DNA from: Onstottus_A sp036505875
GTDB lineage: Bacteria; Acidobacteriota; Blastocatellia; UBA7656
NCBI GenBank assembly: GCA_036505875.1
Contig: DASXSR010000076.1
Span: 1 to 25,331, forward strand
Direction: 5' to 3'
Length of the DNA stretch: 25,331 nucleotides
The notes beneath the pieces were generated by a model, which was not told the DNA's origin, did no database searches, and was given only the letters and a program-made list of their open reading frames with translations. Within the stretch, counting starts at the first letter, position 1. Every line of letters begins with the position of its first letter. The position numbers and the translations under genes are program-made. Shown here piece after piece: positions 1 through 8,885 of this stretch.

Positions 1-5
1 CAATT

Positions 6-611
6 TCAATCACCAATCCGATTGGCTGTTTCGGGCGCGGGGAATTCCACCAGAGCATAGATCTCGCGTAGCGGCAACTTACATGAGATCGTCACAAGAT
101 CGATTTCACTATCCAAGCCTTCAATATCGGTCCGCACCCAGCTTCCGTCCGGCTGACGCACATAATGAGTGACGTACGGTCTGTCTTGCGCGACAAGCAA
201 ATATTCTTTGAAGCTGTCTATAGACTTATAGAAGAGGAACTTGTTCCCGCGGTCATAAGCTTCGGTTGATTCGGAAAGTATCTCGATAATCAGAGAAGGA
301 TTCACGAGTACGTCCAGTCCTTCAATCCTCTCGATCACCGGCGGACCGCAGACGACCACAATGTCGCCGTAACGATAAGGTGGTGCCTTGGGGACTTTGA
401 TGCGCATGTCGGCAGGCAACACTTGGCAACCGCGCTCCAGCGCTCTATTCCTCAGTCCCGAGATCAAGTTGGTGGAGATCTGATTGTGAATCAGGGTCCC
501 GCCGCTCATCGATATCGCTACGCCGTCGAAATATTCCCAACGCTCTTCCGAGTTCTTATCGAACTCGATATATTCTTCGATGGTTAATCTCTCTTTTGGA
601 ACTGCTGCCAT
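6..611 (-). CDS. Uma2 family (DUF820) nuclease-fold protein
   Basis: A 201-residue protein of the Uma2 family, which has a PD-(D/E)XK restriction-endonuclease-like fold. Many copies are found in cyanobacteria and soil bacteria, and their biological role is unknown. The sequence shows the family pattern: an N-terminal LTIEEY segment (residues 9-14), a YGDIVVV strand with candidate acidic residue D83, and the signature SLIIEILSEST around residues 106-116 with E110, followed by a basic helix with K124. A TTG start lies five codons upstream (base 626). I prefer the ATG at 611 because GGGGGA sits about 5 bases before it and the protein then begins like its relatives (MAAVPKERLT). It lies downstream of the helicase gene on the same strand, 58 bases away. 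Family assignment is firm; activity is not shown. Confidence 0.87.
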   Translation of the reverse strand: MAAVPKERLTIEEYIEFDKNSEERWEYFDGVAISMSGGTLIHNQISTNLISGLRNRALERGCQVLPADMRIKVPKAPPYRYGDIVVVCGPPVIERIEGLDVLVNPSLIIEILSESTEAYDRGNKFLFYKSIDSFKEYLLVAQDRPYVTHYVRQPDGSWVRTDIEGLDSEIDLVTISCKLPLREIYALVEFPAPETANRIGD

Positions 612-669
612 CTGGTCCCCCGCCAAGCGAACATTCTAGCACTGGTGATCTAACACCGCCCCCGCAACT

Positions 670-3600
670 TCACGCCGGCCTGCTCAGGTAGGTTCGAAGC
701 GCAGGCGTGACGCTGCGGCGCACCAGCGCGTTCTTCGCTTGCCACTGCGAGGCCGGATCAAGATCAATCAGAAAACTTACCTCGCCCGATTCGAGTTTCG
801 CGATGGGCACGCCGTCGCGGTACAAAACGCGGTTGGCCGCGAAGGCAGCAACTCGATCGCCGGGCGTGACGATTCCAATCAGATTCAACGGGTCTGCTGC
901 GCTGATCGATACCATCATGTTTTCCGAAGGCGCGCGGCGCATCGCTCGAAGCATGCCAACCGCATCGGGCAAGGCAAATTGCTCGCCTGAAATCCCCGAG
1001 ATGAACCGCCCTCCGCGAATCTCGCCTCTCGCTTCCAGTCGGTGATAGACCTTAAGCAAGTCGCGCCACGCGAGTTGAAACCCTTCGCGTTCGAGCAGCC
1101 GCTTGAACACAACTCCGTAGCGGCGCAAAAGAATTCGCGCGAGCTTCTCAATCGACGCCTGATCGATTGAACCTGCGGCGCGTCGAATGAGCAGCGACCA
1201 GCGGCCGGCGCTAGTCATGTCGTAAACCGCTTTGCCTCGCCGCTTCGCTGCATTTGTCTTCCGACTGGACGGCGTTAACAACGAGCGCATGCCCGCATAG
1301 CTGTCCGCCGTCACAAGTCCGCAAGCTACAAGCTCGCCAAGCGCGTCTTCAACTTGACTACGCAACAAGCCGGTTCCTTCGACGATGTCGGCGAAGAATG
1401 ACGCGCCGCTGGCTGACAAGTAATCGAGCACCGCCTGCGCCGAATGCGAGAGAGTCAACTGCTCTCTAACCGTTGCTGGAAAGAGCGCATTCCACAACGG
1501 AGCGTCTCGTCTGTTGATCAGCGAAATGGGCGTCGTGCGAACCGGACCCGTCGACTTCGTTCGATCGATGTTCTTCGGCGCTGTGAGTCGGGCCCATACC
1601 ACCTGACCCGACAAACACAGCGAATCGAGCCAGGCTGGATCGTAATCGTTCATACGCGACGGGAGAATCTCACCTTCCCACGCCGCGGCGGGGGACTCGA
1701 AGCCTCCCAGTTGATCGATCAGCGAGGCAAGCGCGTCAGGGCCTTCGATCTGATGTTCGGGCGCAACCTTCTGCCACGCGAGAAGGAAACGAACGAAGTC
1801 GGCACTCGAGACCGGTTCGATCTCTTGACGCAAACGGTTCAAGGTGTAGCTGTGAATCCGCGCAAGCAATCGTCGCGCGCACCACTCGGTTTCTGCAACT
1901 CCCGGCGTGAAGCGGCCGCGCATCGCGAACCCTTCGCCTTCGAGCTTCGCGAGCGCGGCTTCTATAGCGTCGGTCTGAAGTCCAACCGACTCAGCAAGTG
2001 CTTGCGCGGTCACCGGACCGAGACCTTCGAGTCTTCCGCGCATGACCTCGACGAGCGCGGCGTCGAAATCCCATTTCACGGCTGCGAGTGAATCCGGCGC
2101 AACAATGTGCGGTTCGGTCTTAGCATTCGGAAAGATCGCGTCGAATTGCGGAAGGCGTTCGGCAGCCACCCACAGGCTTGCGCCGCCGGTCAAAAGCGTC
2201 GCCGCCCGACGCTGTTCTCGCAAATCGCCAAAGAAGCTCTCCCAAGCGCGCCCTTCTTCATACGTTATGAAACCAAGCTCAACCAATGCGTCGTGTAGCT
2301 CATCGGCGTTGTCAATGTCAGGCCAAACCTCTCCTCGCACTCGCTCGATCGCCGCCACATCGAGCGCACCGAGATCCGACGCAGTTTCAGGATCAAGCCA
2401 TCGTCTCTGAAAGACCGCGCGGGTCCTTCGCTCCTCGAGCGGCGCGTCATCCAGGAAGGCGTAAGGCCGCGCGTTCAAGATCTCCTGCGCAAGCGGCGAA
2501 GCTTCGACAACATCCCGCGCGATCAAAGTCTTTTCGCCGCGCTCGATAGACGCCAGCAACGCTTCGAGACCTTCGATATCCATCGCTTCTTCCAAACAGT
2601 CTTTCACTGTCTGTCGGACAAGCGGATGATCGGGAATCTCGATGCTGCCGCCTTGGAGGTTCTCGGCACAGGCAACTTGATCGGGAAACACCGCCGACAA
2701 CAAATCGTCGGCGTCCATTCGTTGAAGCTGCGCGGGAATCTTCTTTCCGCCACGCCGCCGCGGAACCGCAAGCGCGCGAGTTGTATTCCACCGCCAGCGA
2801 ATCTCCCACATCGGCGCTGCCAGCAAGGCTTGAACTAACAGCTCGCGAACGGATGACGAACGCAGGTAGCGAAACACTTCATCAAGCGCGAAGCTGTGAG
2901 TCGGCCCGAGCGACAAGACGATCGCGTCTTCGGTCGCAGCAGCCTGTAGTTCGAAGTTGAACTTGCGACAGAAGCGCTTGCGAAGCGCGAGTCCCCAAGC
3001 GCGATTCAAGCGGCTCCCGAACGGTGAATGGATCACCATCTGCTGCGATCCGCTCTCGTCAAAGAAACGCTCGATAACCAGCGTATCTTGCGACGGCATC
3101 ACTCCAAGCGCGACCTTGGACGCAAGCAGGTAATCGACGATTTGTTCTGCAGCCGAACCGGATAAACCGATCTCGTCAGTCAACCACGCGAGCGCCGAGC
3201 CTGCGGTTTCAGGGTGTTCATCGCCAGCGAATCGCTCGGCTAGTTCGGTCCGAAGCCGCGAAACCGAGACCGACAACTCGTGCGTGCGCCCCGGCGCTTC
3301 GCCCAACCAAAACGGAATGGTTGGCGGTTTTCCGTGCGCATCGGCGACGCGAACGCGACCGTTCTCGACCCGTATGATTTCCCACGAAGCGTTGCCAAGC
3401 TGAAAGATGTCGCCTTGCATGCTCTCGATTGCCCAGTCTTCGTTCACGCTTCCGATCACCGTGTCGGTCGGCTCGAGCACGACGGTGTAGTCGGCAGTAT
3501 CGGGGATCGCTCCGCCCGATGTGATCGCCGCTAGCCGGGCGCCTTTTCGCCCGCGCAAACGGTGATTGATCATGTCGTGGTGAAGGTAGGCTCCACGGCG

Positions 3601-5001
3601 GCCGCGTCGAGTCGCAAATCCTTCACGAAGCATCTTTATGACTTGGTCAAATTCGTCGCGCTTGAGATTGCGATAGGAATAGGCTCGGCGAATAGTTTCA
3701 AACAACTCGTCCTCGACCCACTCGTCCGAAGCGACTGCGGCGACGATTTGCTGGGCAAGAATATCGAGAGGCCTTTGAGGAATCGACAACTGATCAAGCT
3801 CGCCTCTTCGAATCGAATCAAGGAGCGCTGCGCATTCGATTAGCTCATCACGACTGGTCGGAAAGATCCTGCCTTTCGGAAAGCCGGCGACGGTGTGACC
3901 CGATCTTCCAACTCGCTGAAGCAACGTCGAGATCGCGCGAGTCGAACCAAGCTGACAGACGAGATCGATATCGCCAATGTCGATGCCGAGTTCGAGCGAT
4001 GCAGTTGCGACCAGCGCCTTTAACTCTCCCGCTTTGAGTCGTTGCTCGGCGACGAGCCGCTGTTCTCGCGCGAGGCTCCCGTGATGCGAGGTCACGTTTT
4101 CATCGCCCAGCCGCTCACCCAAATACCGAGCGACGCGTTCGGCCATCCGCCGAGTGTTGACGAACACAAGCGTCGTTCGATGAGCGTTGATCAACTGAGC
4201 GAGGCGGTCGTAGACTTCGTCGAATACTTCGCCGGACATCACTGCGCCAAGCGGCGAGCTTGGAACTTCGACCGCTAGGTCAAGCTCGCGTCGATGACCC
4301 GAGTCGATGATGTTGCAATCGGGAGCGCCGTCCTCATCGATGTTCGATGTGCCGACAAGAAACCGCGCGACTTCCTCGATCGGCTTCTGAGTCGCCGAAA
4401 GCCCTATGCGGACCAGGTCATCGCCAACTAGTTTCTCCAATCGTTCGATCGACAGCGCCAAGTGAGAACCTCGCTTGTCTCCCACCATCGCGTGAATCTC
4501 ATCGACGATCAGCGTGCGCGTCGTCCTCAGCATTCGTCGCCCGCCTTCACTTGTCAGCAGGATGTAAAGCGACTCGGGGGTAGTGACGACAATGTGCGGA
4601 GGACGCTTAGTCATCGCGGTACGCTCGTGCGCGGGCGTGTCGCCCGTTCTCACCAACGTCCGAATGCCGACTTCCGGCAGACCCATCAACTTCAGCTCCT
4701 GCTCGATCCCGGCGAGCGGTTCTTGTAGATTCTTTTGAATGTCATTCGACAGAGCCTTGAGCGGTGAGACATAAACGACTTGCGTGAGGTCTTCGAGTTC
4801 TCCGCTCAAGCCTTGTCGAACGAGGTCATCGATTGCTGAAAGGAACGCGGCGAACGTCTTGCCCGATCCAGTAGGCGCGGCGATGAGCGTGTGTTGGCGG
4901 GCTTTTATCGAAGGCCACGCGCGCTCCTGCGGCGCGGTCGGTTCAGAGAATTGCTTCGCGAACCAGCTCGAGACGGCGGGATGAAATAGGTCGAGGGTCA
5001 T
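670..5001 (-). CDS. lhr: Lhr-like large ATP-dependent DNA helicase
   Basis: A 1443-residue superfamily 2 helicase of the Lhr type, close in length to E. coli Lhr (about 1538 residues). Visible motifs are Walker A APTGSGKT (42-49), DEIH Walker B (167-170), SAT motif III (202-204), the second RecA domain with LVFVNTRR (about 278-285), and motif VI QRVGRSGH (362-369). The first ~870 residues correspond to the Lhr core (two RecA domains, winged helix, Lhr-specific domain). The remaining ~570 residues match the C-terminal extension of long Lhr proteins, which contains winged-helix repeats. In E. coli Lhr this extension has been linked to uracil-DNA glycosylase activity; I cannot verify that here. 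The family is a 3'-5' helicase implicated in DNA repair. The ATG at 5001 is preceded by AGGA at about 8 bases. It is divergent from the radical SAM gene across 155 bases. Confidence 0.93.
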   Translation of the reverse strand: MTLDLFHPAVSSWFAKQFSEPTAPQERAWPSIKARQHTLIAAPTGSGKTFAAFLSAIDDLVRQGLSGELEDLTQVVYVSPLKALSNDIQKNLQEPLAGIEQELKLMGLPEVGIRTLVRTGDTPAHERTAMTKRPPHIVVTTPESLYILLTSEGGRRMLRTTRTLIVDEIHAMVGDKRGSHLALSIERLEKLVGDDLVRIGLSATQKPIEEVARFLVGTSNIDEDGAPDCNIIDSGHRRELDLAVEVPSSPLGAVMSGEVFDEVYDRLAQLINAHRTTLVFVNTRRMAERVARYLGERLGDENVTSHHGSLAREQRLVAEQRLKAGELKALVATASLELGIDIGDIDLVCQLGSTRAISTLLQRVGRSGHTVAGFPKGRIFPTSRDELIECAALLDSIRRGELDQLSIPQRPLDILAQQIVAAVASDEWVEDELFETIRRAYSYRNLKRDEFDQVIKMLREGFATRRGRRGAYLHHDMINHRLRGRKGARLAAITSGGAIPDTADYTVVLEPTDTVIGSVNEDWAIESMQGDIFQLGNASWEIIRVENGRVRVADAHGKPPTIPFWLGEAPGRTHELSVSVSRLRTELAERFAGDEHPETAGSALAWLTDEIGLSGSAAEQIVDYLLASKVALGVMPSQDTLVIERFFDESGSQQMVIHSPFGSRLNRAWGLALRKRFCRKFNFELQAAATEDAIVLSLGPTHSFALDEVFRYLRSSSVRELLVQALLAAPMWEIRWRWNTTRALAVPRRRGGKKIPAQLQRMDADDLLSAVFPDQVACAENLQGGSIEIPDHPLVRQTVKDCLEEAMDIEGLEALLASIERGEKTLIARDVVEASPLAQEILNARPYAFLDDAPLEERRTRAVFQRRWLDPETASDLGALDVAAIERVRGEVWPDIDNADELHDALVELGFITYEEGRAWESFFGDLREQRRAATLLTGGASLWVAAERLPQFDAIFPNAKTEPHIVAPDSLAAVKWDFDAALVEVMRGRLEGLGPVTAQALAESVGLQTDAIEAALAKLEGEGFAMRGRFTPGVAETEWCARRLLARIHSYTLNRLRQEIEPVSSADFVRFLLAWQKVAPEHQIEGPDALASLIDQLGGFESPAAAWEGEILPSRMNDYDPAWLDSLCLSGQVVWARLTAPKNIDRTKSTGPVRTTPISLINRRDAPLWNALFPATVREQLTLSHSAQAVLDYLSASGASFFADIVEGTGLLRSQVEDALGELVACGLVTADSYAGMRSLLTPSSRKTNAAKRRGKAVYDMTSAGRWSLLIRRAAGSIDQASIEKLARILLRRYGVVFKRLLEREGFQLAWRDLLKVYHRLEARGEIRGGRFISGISGEQFALPDAVGMLRAMRRAPSENMMVSISAADPLNLIGIVTPGDRVAAFAANRVLYRDGVPIAKLESGEVSFLIDLDPASQWQAKNALVRRSVTPALRTYLSRPA

Positions 5002-5054
5002 TGATTTATCCTATATGCTCAAACGGTCTTGCTTCAATGTACGCGTCAGGCAAC

Positions 5055-5084
5055 TTGACAGTTCCTTCGCCAATCTTCTATAGT
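5055..5084 (+). promoter_or_regulatory. Candidate sigma-70 promoter of the radical SAM gene
   Basis: TTGACA (5055-5060) and TATAGT (5079-5084) are separated by 18 bases, close to the housekeeping consensus. The element lies 72 bases upstream of the GTG start at 5157. Two TTTTCGAT copies (5084-5091 and 5095-5102) follow immediately, 11 bases apart, over the expected transcription start. Confidence 0.5.
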
Positions 5085-5156
5085 TTTCGATGTATTTTCG
5101 ATCCGGGGCTGCAGAGAAGTCAAGCGCTATTACACGTTTTCTCGGGGGCTTAGCTC

Positions 5157-6221
5157 GTGTCACACTCAAATCGCCCAGCAACTCACGGCCGAGGCGCCGC
5201 TGAGAATCCTCCTAATCGATTTGAGAAACTCGCCTATCTGCGCGACCCGGATTCAAATGAACCGGAAGAGCCAACCCGAGACACTCAGTTCATCAAAGAC
5301 TCGTCGCGTTCGGTGATCTCCTACAATGACAGCCCGGATGTCGGATTCGAAGCAAGCATCAATCCTTATCGAGGCTGCGAACACGGGTGCATCTACTGTT
5401 ATGCGCGACCAACTCACGAGTATCTCGGCTTCTCTTCGGGGCTCGATTTCGAGACCAAAATTCTGGTGAAAGAAGATGCGCCTGAGTTGCTGAGAAAGGA
5501 ACTCGCGACGTCTCGATGGAGACCGAAGGTGCTTGCGATCAGTGGTGTGACCGATCCCTATCAACCCATCGAGCGCAAGCTTCAGCTCACGCGGCGATGC
5601 CTGGAGGTGTTGTCAGAGTTTCGCAACCCGGTCATGATCGTGACCAAGAACCAATTGGTCGCGCGAGACGTTGACGTTTTGAAACAGCTCGCTGAGTCAA
5701 AAGCCGCAGCCGTCTTTCTGTCGATCACGACGCTCGATTCTAACTTGGCCAGGGTGATGGAACCGCGAACATCGACGCCGCAGAATCGGCTCGCGGCGGT
5801 TGAGGCGCTCGCGCGCGAAGGGGTGCCGGTTGGCGTTCTTGTTGCGCCTGTGATTCCGGGACTGACCGATCACGAGATGCATTCGATAATCACCGCCGCG
5901 GTGGATGCCGGAGCGCGTTACGCAAGCTACGTAGTCGTGCGACTGCCGTTCGCAGTGAAAGATTTATTTCAGAACTGGCTCGAACAACACTTTCCCGATC
6001 GCAAGAAGAAGGTGCTAAGTCACATTCTCGATATTCGAGGCGGCAAGCTTAACGATCCTAATTTCGGCTCACGCATGCGAGGAAGCGGTGCTTACTCGGA
6101 ACAAATCAAATCGATGTTCACTCTGGCATGCCGCAAAACAGGGATCGAGGGACGTCATCCCGAACTCTCGACAGGATCTTTCAGATTGCCGAGCGGGCCG
6201 CAGCTAAATCTCTTCTCGTAG
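5157..6221 (+). CDS. Radical SAM protein, PA0069 / SPL-like (COG1533) family
   Basis: A 354-residue radical SAM enzyme. The iron-sulfur cluster motif C-x3-C-x2-C is at C74, C78 and C81, within GCEHGCIYC, and is followed by the family's YARPTHEYLG. Further family blocks are ISGVTDPYQPIE (about 129-140), VMIVTKNQ, and VLVAPVIPGLTDHE. The protein belongs to the PA0069/Rv2578c group, related to spore photoproduct lyase and often annotated as a DNA-repair photolyase, but its substrate is unknown. I would not call it a lyase from sequence alone. The start is GTG at 5157, preceded by a purine-rich GGGGGC; this matches the usual N-terminus NPPNRFE...D. It is transcribed divergently from the Lhr helicase. 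The tail NLFS at the C-terminus is typical of the family. Confidence 0.9.
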   Translation: MSHSNRPATHGRGAAENPPNRFEKLAYLRDPDSNEPEEPTRDTQFIKDSSRSVISYNDSPDVGFEASINPYRGCEHGCIYCYARPTHEYLGFSSGLDFETKILVKEDAPELLRKELATSRWRPKVLAISGVTDPYQPIERKLQLTRRCLEVLSEFRNPVMIVTKNQLVARDVDVLKQLAESKAAAVFLSITTLDSNLARVMEPRTSTPQNRLAAVEALAREGVPVGVLVAPVIPGLTDHEMHSIITAAVDAGARYASYVVVRLPFAVKDLFQNWLEQHFPDRKKKVLSHILDIRGGKLNDPNFGSRMRGSGAYSEQIKSMFTLACRKTGIEGRHPELSTGSFRLPSGPQLNLFS

Positions 6222-6275
6222 CAAAAGCGTTATACTGGTCACCGCCTTGTCCGTCGACTAAGCTGGATATTCTCC

Positions 6276-7001
6276 ATGATCGATAAGCAAACTCTACGGG
6301 AAGAGATCTGGCGGCTACTCGAGTCGGAACATGTCTCGCGGTTTCCGGGCGCGAAAGGACGCATCCCCAATTTCAAGGGCGCTGAGAAGTGTGCGGACAA
6401 GGTGGCGGAACTCGATGTGTGGAAGCGCGCGAGAGTCATCAAAGCAAATCCAGACTCTCCGCAACGCGCGATCCGCCACCTCGCATTGAAGCAAGGCAAG
6501 ACGATCTATATGGCCGTTCCGCGTTTGCGCGAAGAAAAGTGCTTCATCGAGCTGGATCCGAAGCGTCTCGAAAAAAATTTGTACGCTGCTTCGAGCATAA
6601 AAGGCGCGTTCGAGTCTGGGCGACAAGTCTCGGTCAAGCAGATGAAGCCGGTCGATCTGATTCTTTGCGGCACGGTTGCGGTACGTCGCGACGGGGCGAG
6701 AATCGGCAAGGGCGGAGGCTACTCGGACCTGGAATATGCAATCGCGTTGGAGCTGGGCATCATAAACTCCCGCACGCCGATTGTCACCACTGTCCATCGG
6801 CTGCAGATTGTGGACCAGAAGTTTGCACTCAAGCCGCACGACATCCCTGTGAATTTCATCATCACGTCCGAGGAGGTCATCGAATGCAAGACGAAGCTCG
6901 AGAGACCGAAAGGGATCTATTGGGAGTACCTCGACGACGAAAAGATCAATTCGATTCCGCTGCTAAAGAAGATGAAGGCCCGTTTGCGTGCCGCGAAGTA
7001 G
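6276..7001 (+). CDS. 5-formyltetrahydrofolate cyclo-ligase-like (MTHFS/MTHFSD) protein
   Basis: A 241-residue protein of the 5-formyl-THF cyclo-ligase superfamily (COG0212). Classical members convert 5-formyl-THF to 5,10-methenyl-THF using ATP. The recognisable signature is GKGGGYSDLEYAI (144-156), matching the conserved nucleotide/folate-binding GxGGGYYD-type loop with the second Tyr replaced by Ser. Other family features are the N-terminal helix (about 4-17), the basic IKANPDSPQRAIR segment (56-67) and the late TTVHRLQIVD strand (171-180). The SDLEYAI form and the extra length over the usual ~190 residues place it nearer the MTHFSD-like branch, so cyclo-ligase activity is likely but not certain. 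The ATG is preceded by only a weak GGA; a TATACT (6231-6236) is a possible -10. It lies 54 bases after the radical SAM gene, on the same strand. Confidence 0.82.
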   Translation: MIDKQTLREEIWRLLESEHVSRFPGAKGRIPNFKGAEKCADKVAELDVWKRARVIKANPDSPQRAIRHLALKQGKTIYMAVPRLREEKCFIELDPKRLEKNLYAASSIKGAFESGRQVSVKQMKPVDLILCGTVAVRRDGARIGKGGGYSDLEYAIALELGIINSRTPIVTTVHRLQIVDQKFALKPHDIPVNFIITSEEVIECKTKLERPKGIYWEYLDDEKINSIPLLKKMKARLRAAK

Positions 7002-7173
7002 CGTAGATCATCTAGTCCGCTCCCGACGGACATCGGAAAAAATCGTGAAGCTTGACCAAGCTGAAGCCGACGGTGACAGGCGGGAAGTGATTGAGGCGAT
7101 CGGATCTACTTAGAATACAACGACTTCCTTAGTTATGGGGGGACTAATCATCCGAGCGCGATGTAGACCTGTG

Positions 7174-7202
7174 TTGCTCGCTTGAAGGTGGTTTGATAGT
7201 AT
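7174..7202 (+). promoter_or_regulatory. Candidate promoter giving a near-leaderless transcript
   Basis: TTGCTC (7174-7179) and TAGTAT (7197-7202) are separated by 17 bases. Transcription would start only 2-5 bases before the ATG at 7212, and no Shine-Dalgarno sequence is visible. A leaderless message for the putative endonuclease is therefore possible. Both boxes deviate from consensus, so this is tentative. Confidence 0.28.
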
Positions 7203-7211
7203 CCGGCGCAT

Positions 7212-7904
7212 ATGTCGGCACCCAGGGCCTACGTTGAATGGATCAACGATCACCTAGGATTTAACCCGCGCAGCCAAGCTAACTCGGACGCTTTGTCTGA
7301 CTTTGTAACGGCTGACTTACTCCACACAACCTCGTCGCTCGGGAACGCAATCGCAAATAACATTATCGCGGCCCGTAAAAATGCAGAGGTGAGAGCCAAT
7401 TTCGCCACTCGAAATATTGACCTAGTGTTCAACGACGCAAAGAGCCCACCGGTATCAGTTAAAATGTCCGTAGAGAATAAGACAATCATGGCGGCGCACG
7501 GCAAAGCGAGGAAGAATCGCTACGGTGACATCATCGCCTACTGCAACCACATGCATAATCATAGCCGCCAGTGCGTGGCAGGGGCGATCGTAGTAGTTAA
7601 CGTGTCTGGAGATTACCTGAATCCAGACTCTTTCGCTAAAGAGCTGCAACGCCCGAAGTTCAAGATGGATCAAGTCGTCAAGGACACCATCGAGATTTTC
7701 GCTACGATTCCGCTGCGCGATACTCCAGACGATCCAACCGAATTGCCAGAGGCAGTTGCGATAGTCGTTGTGGACTATGATGGCGTAAATCCGGCTAAAC
7801 TGGTGACGGATGAGCGAGCACCTCAGCCGACGGATGCGATCTACTACGGCAATTTCCTCAACCGACTTTGCTCGCTTTATGAGCGGAGGCTTCCGACACA
7901 ATAA
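7212..7904 (+). CDS. Putative type II restriction endonuclease (unrecognised family)
   Basis: A 230-residue protein I cannot assign to a named family. Its 3' end overlaps a DNA methyltransferase gene on the opposite strand by 47 bases (7858-7904), the arrangement expected for a restriction partner. The sequence contains a plausible PD-(D/E)XK core. NIDLVF carries D70; the next strand ends with E88-N89-K90 (ENK); a conserved-looking basic/polar helix (HGKARKNRYGD, 96-106) and a hydrophobic strand GAIVVVNV (124-131) follow. This strand-acid-strand-ExK order fits nucleases of the fold, and the ~230-residue length is normal for type IIP enzymes. Base composition looks lower in G+C than the flanking genes, consistent with horizontal acquisition, though I have not computed it. 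Function is inferred from context and motif only. It could instead be a non-nuclease accessory protein. Confidence 0.62.
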   Translation: MSAPRAYVEWINDHLGFNPRSQANSDALSDFVTADLLHTTSSLGNAIANNIIAARKNAEVRANFATRNIDLVFNDAKSPPVSVKMSVENKTIMAAHGKARKNRYGDIIAYCNHMHNHSRQCVAGAIVVVNVSGDYLNPDSFAKELQRPKFKMDQVVKDTIEIFATIPLRDTPDDPTELPEAVAIVVVDYDGVNPAKLVTDERAPQPTDAIYYGNFLNRLCSLYERRLPTQ

Positions 7905-8748
7905 GCTCTGGTTCATTCCCAAACAGGCTCAATGTCCTTCGCTGAAGCCTGTGCTTGGTGTGTTCGAGATATGATGATTCGATCTCTACGCCAATGGCGT
8001 TCCTCGCGCACCTGGCAGAGGCGACGAGTGTTGTACCTGTTCCCATGAATGGATCAAGAACGGTGTCGCCTACAAATGAAAACATGCGCACCAGCCTATA
8101 AGCCAGCTCCTCCGGATAAGGGGCGGGGTGGTCACGCGTGGATTCGCCGGGCACATCATGCCAAATCGGCTGATACCAGCCTTGATGTTCCTCTTTCGTG
8201 AGCCGTGATGCGTCCCGTTGCTCGTTTGTAGGTTGTCGGTATCCACCCGGCTTCCGGAGCATGAGGATGTACTCGACGTCATTCTTGATAATTGCGTTCG
8301 GCTCGAAGGGTTTCCCGAGAAACGATGAACCGTTTTCAATTTCATATTTGGCGTTAGAAATCTTGTGCCAGAATATTGGCGTGAGGTTGTCAAATCCTAT
8401 GGCTCGCGCGCGCACAACTATGTCTGCATGCATCGGCATCACTAAATGCCTTCCGTGCTTCTTGCGAGCAAGACAGACATCCCCGACAACACAGACCAGT
8501 CTGCCGCCAGGCACTAGCGCACGAAAGCAGTGGTGCCATACCTTATCCAATTCATCGTGGAAGTGCTCATAATCGGCGATGCTCCCCAATTGACTCGGAT
8601 TATCGGGATATTCTTTCAGAGTCCAGTAGGGAGGCGAGGTCAAAACCAGATGAATCGAATTCGACGGCAGCCAATCAAGCTCGCGAGCGTCGCCGAGATG
8701 TATTGAAATTCTTGTCCGTCGGGAGGCAGTTTGCATGCGCTCGATCAT
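7858..8748 (-). CDS. Type II DNA methyltransferase, beta class (probable m4C)
   Basis: A 296-residue site-specific DNA methyltransferase that would protect the host recognition site from the convergent endonuclease. The catalytic motif IV TSPPYW is at 37-42 and the SAM-binding motif I DPFMGTGTT at 232-240. This IV-before-I order defines the beta class. TSPPY is more typical of N4-cytosine than N6-adenine methylases (which usually have DPPY), so m4C is favoured but not proven. GEST..HPAPYPEELAYRLVRMF (about 201-223) is the standard block preceding motif I. The ATG at 8748 has GGAGA about 8 bases upstream. The last ~16 codons overlap the neighbouring gene, and the C-terminal tail after residue 280 is probably dispensable. 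No HsdS-like or controller (C) protein gene is seen nearby. Confidence 0.93.
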   Translation of the reverse strand: MIERMQTASRRTRISIHLGDARELDWLPSNSIHLVLTSPPYWTLKEYPDNPSQLGSIADYEHFHDELDKVWHHCFRALVPGGRLVCVVGDVCLARKKHGRHLVMPMHADIVVRARAIGFDNLTPIFWHKISNAKYEIENGSSFLGKPFEPNAIIKNDVEYILMLRKPGGYRQPTNEQRDASRLTKEEHQGWYQPIWHDVPGESTRDHPAPYPEELAYRLVRMFSFVGDTVLDPFMGTGTTLVASARCARNAIGVEIESSYLEHTKHRLQRRTLSLFGNEPELIVSEASAHKASKVG

Positions 8749-8799
8749 AAATAGTATCTCCGTTCATTGCAATCTTCGCTTACTCGCTCGGCAATTCGT

Positions 8800-8812
8800 C
8801 GCACCGGGTGCG
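8800..8812. promoter_or_regulatory. Short perfect palindrome upstream of the methyltransferase
   Basis: CGCACC and GGTGCG are perfect inverted arms around one central base, about 52 bases upstream of the methyltransferase ATG. It could be an operator controlling the methylase, as happens in some restriction-modification systems. A 13-base palindrome can also arise by chance. Confidence 0.25.
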
Positions 8813-8885
8813 CAGTCATTAGTACTAGTTCCATGATTTAAACTTCAATCACTGTCTTCCAGACCTTATTAACGGCGAGTACTAC

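Noticed and set aside
1444..2091. 215-codon plus-strand frame inside the helicase gene
   Set aside because: Antisense to conserved Lhr coding sequence, arginine-rich and without family features.
6389..7006. 205-codon frame overlapping the cyclo-ligase-like gene
   Set aside because: Second frame of a confidently assigned gene; its arginine/glycine-rich content indicates a shadow.
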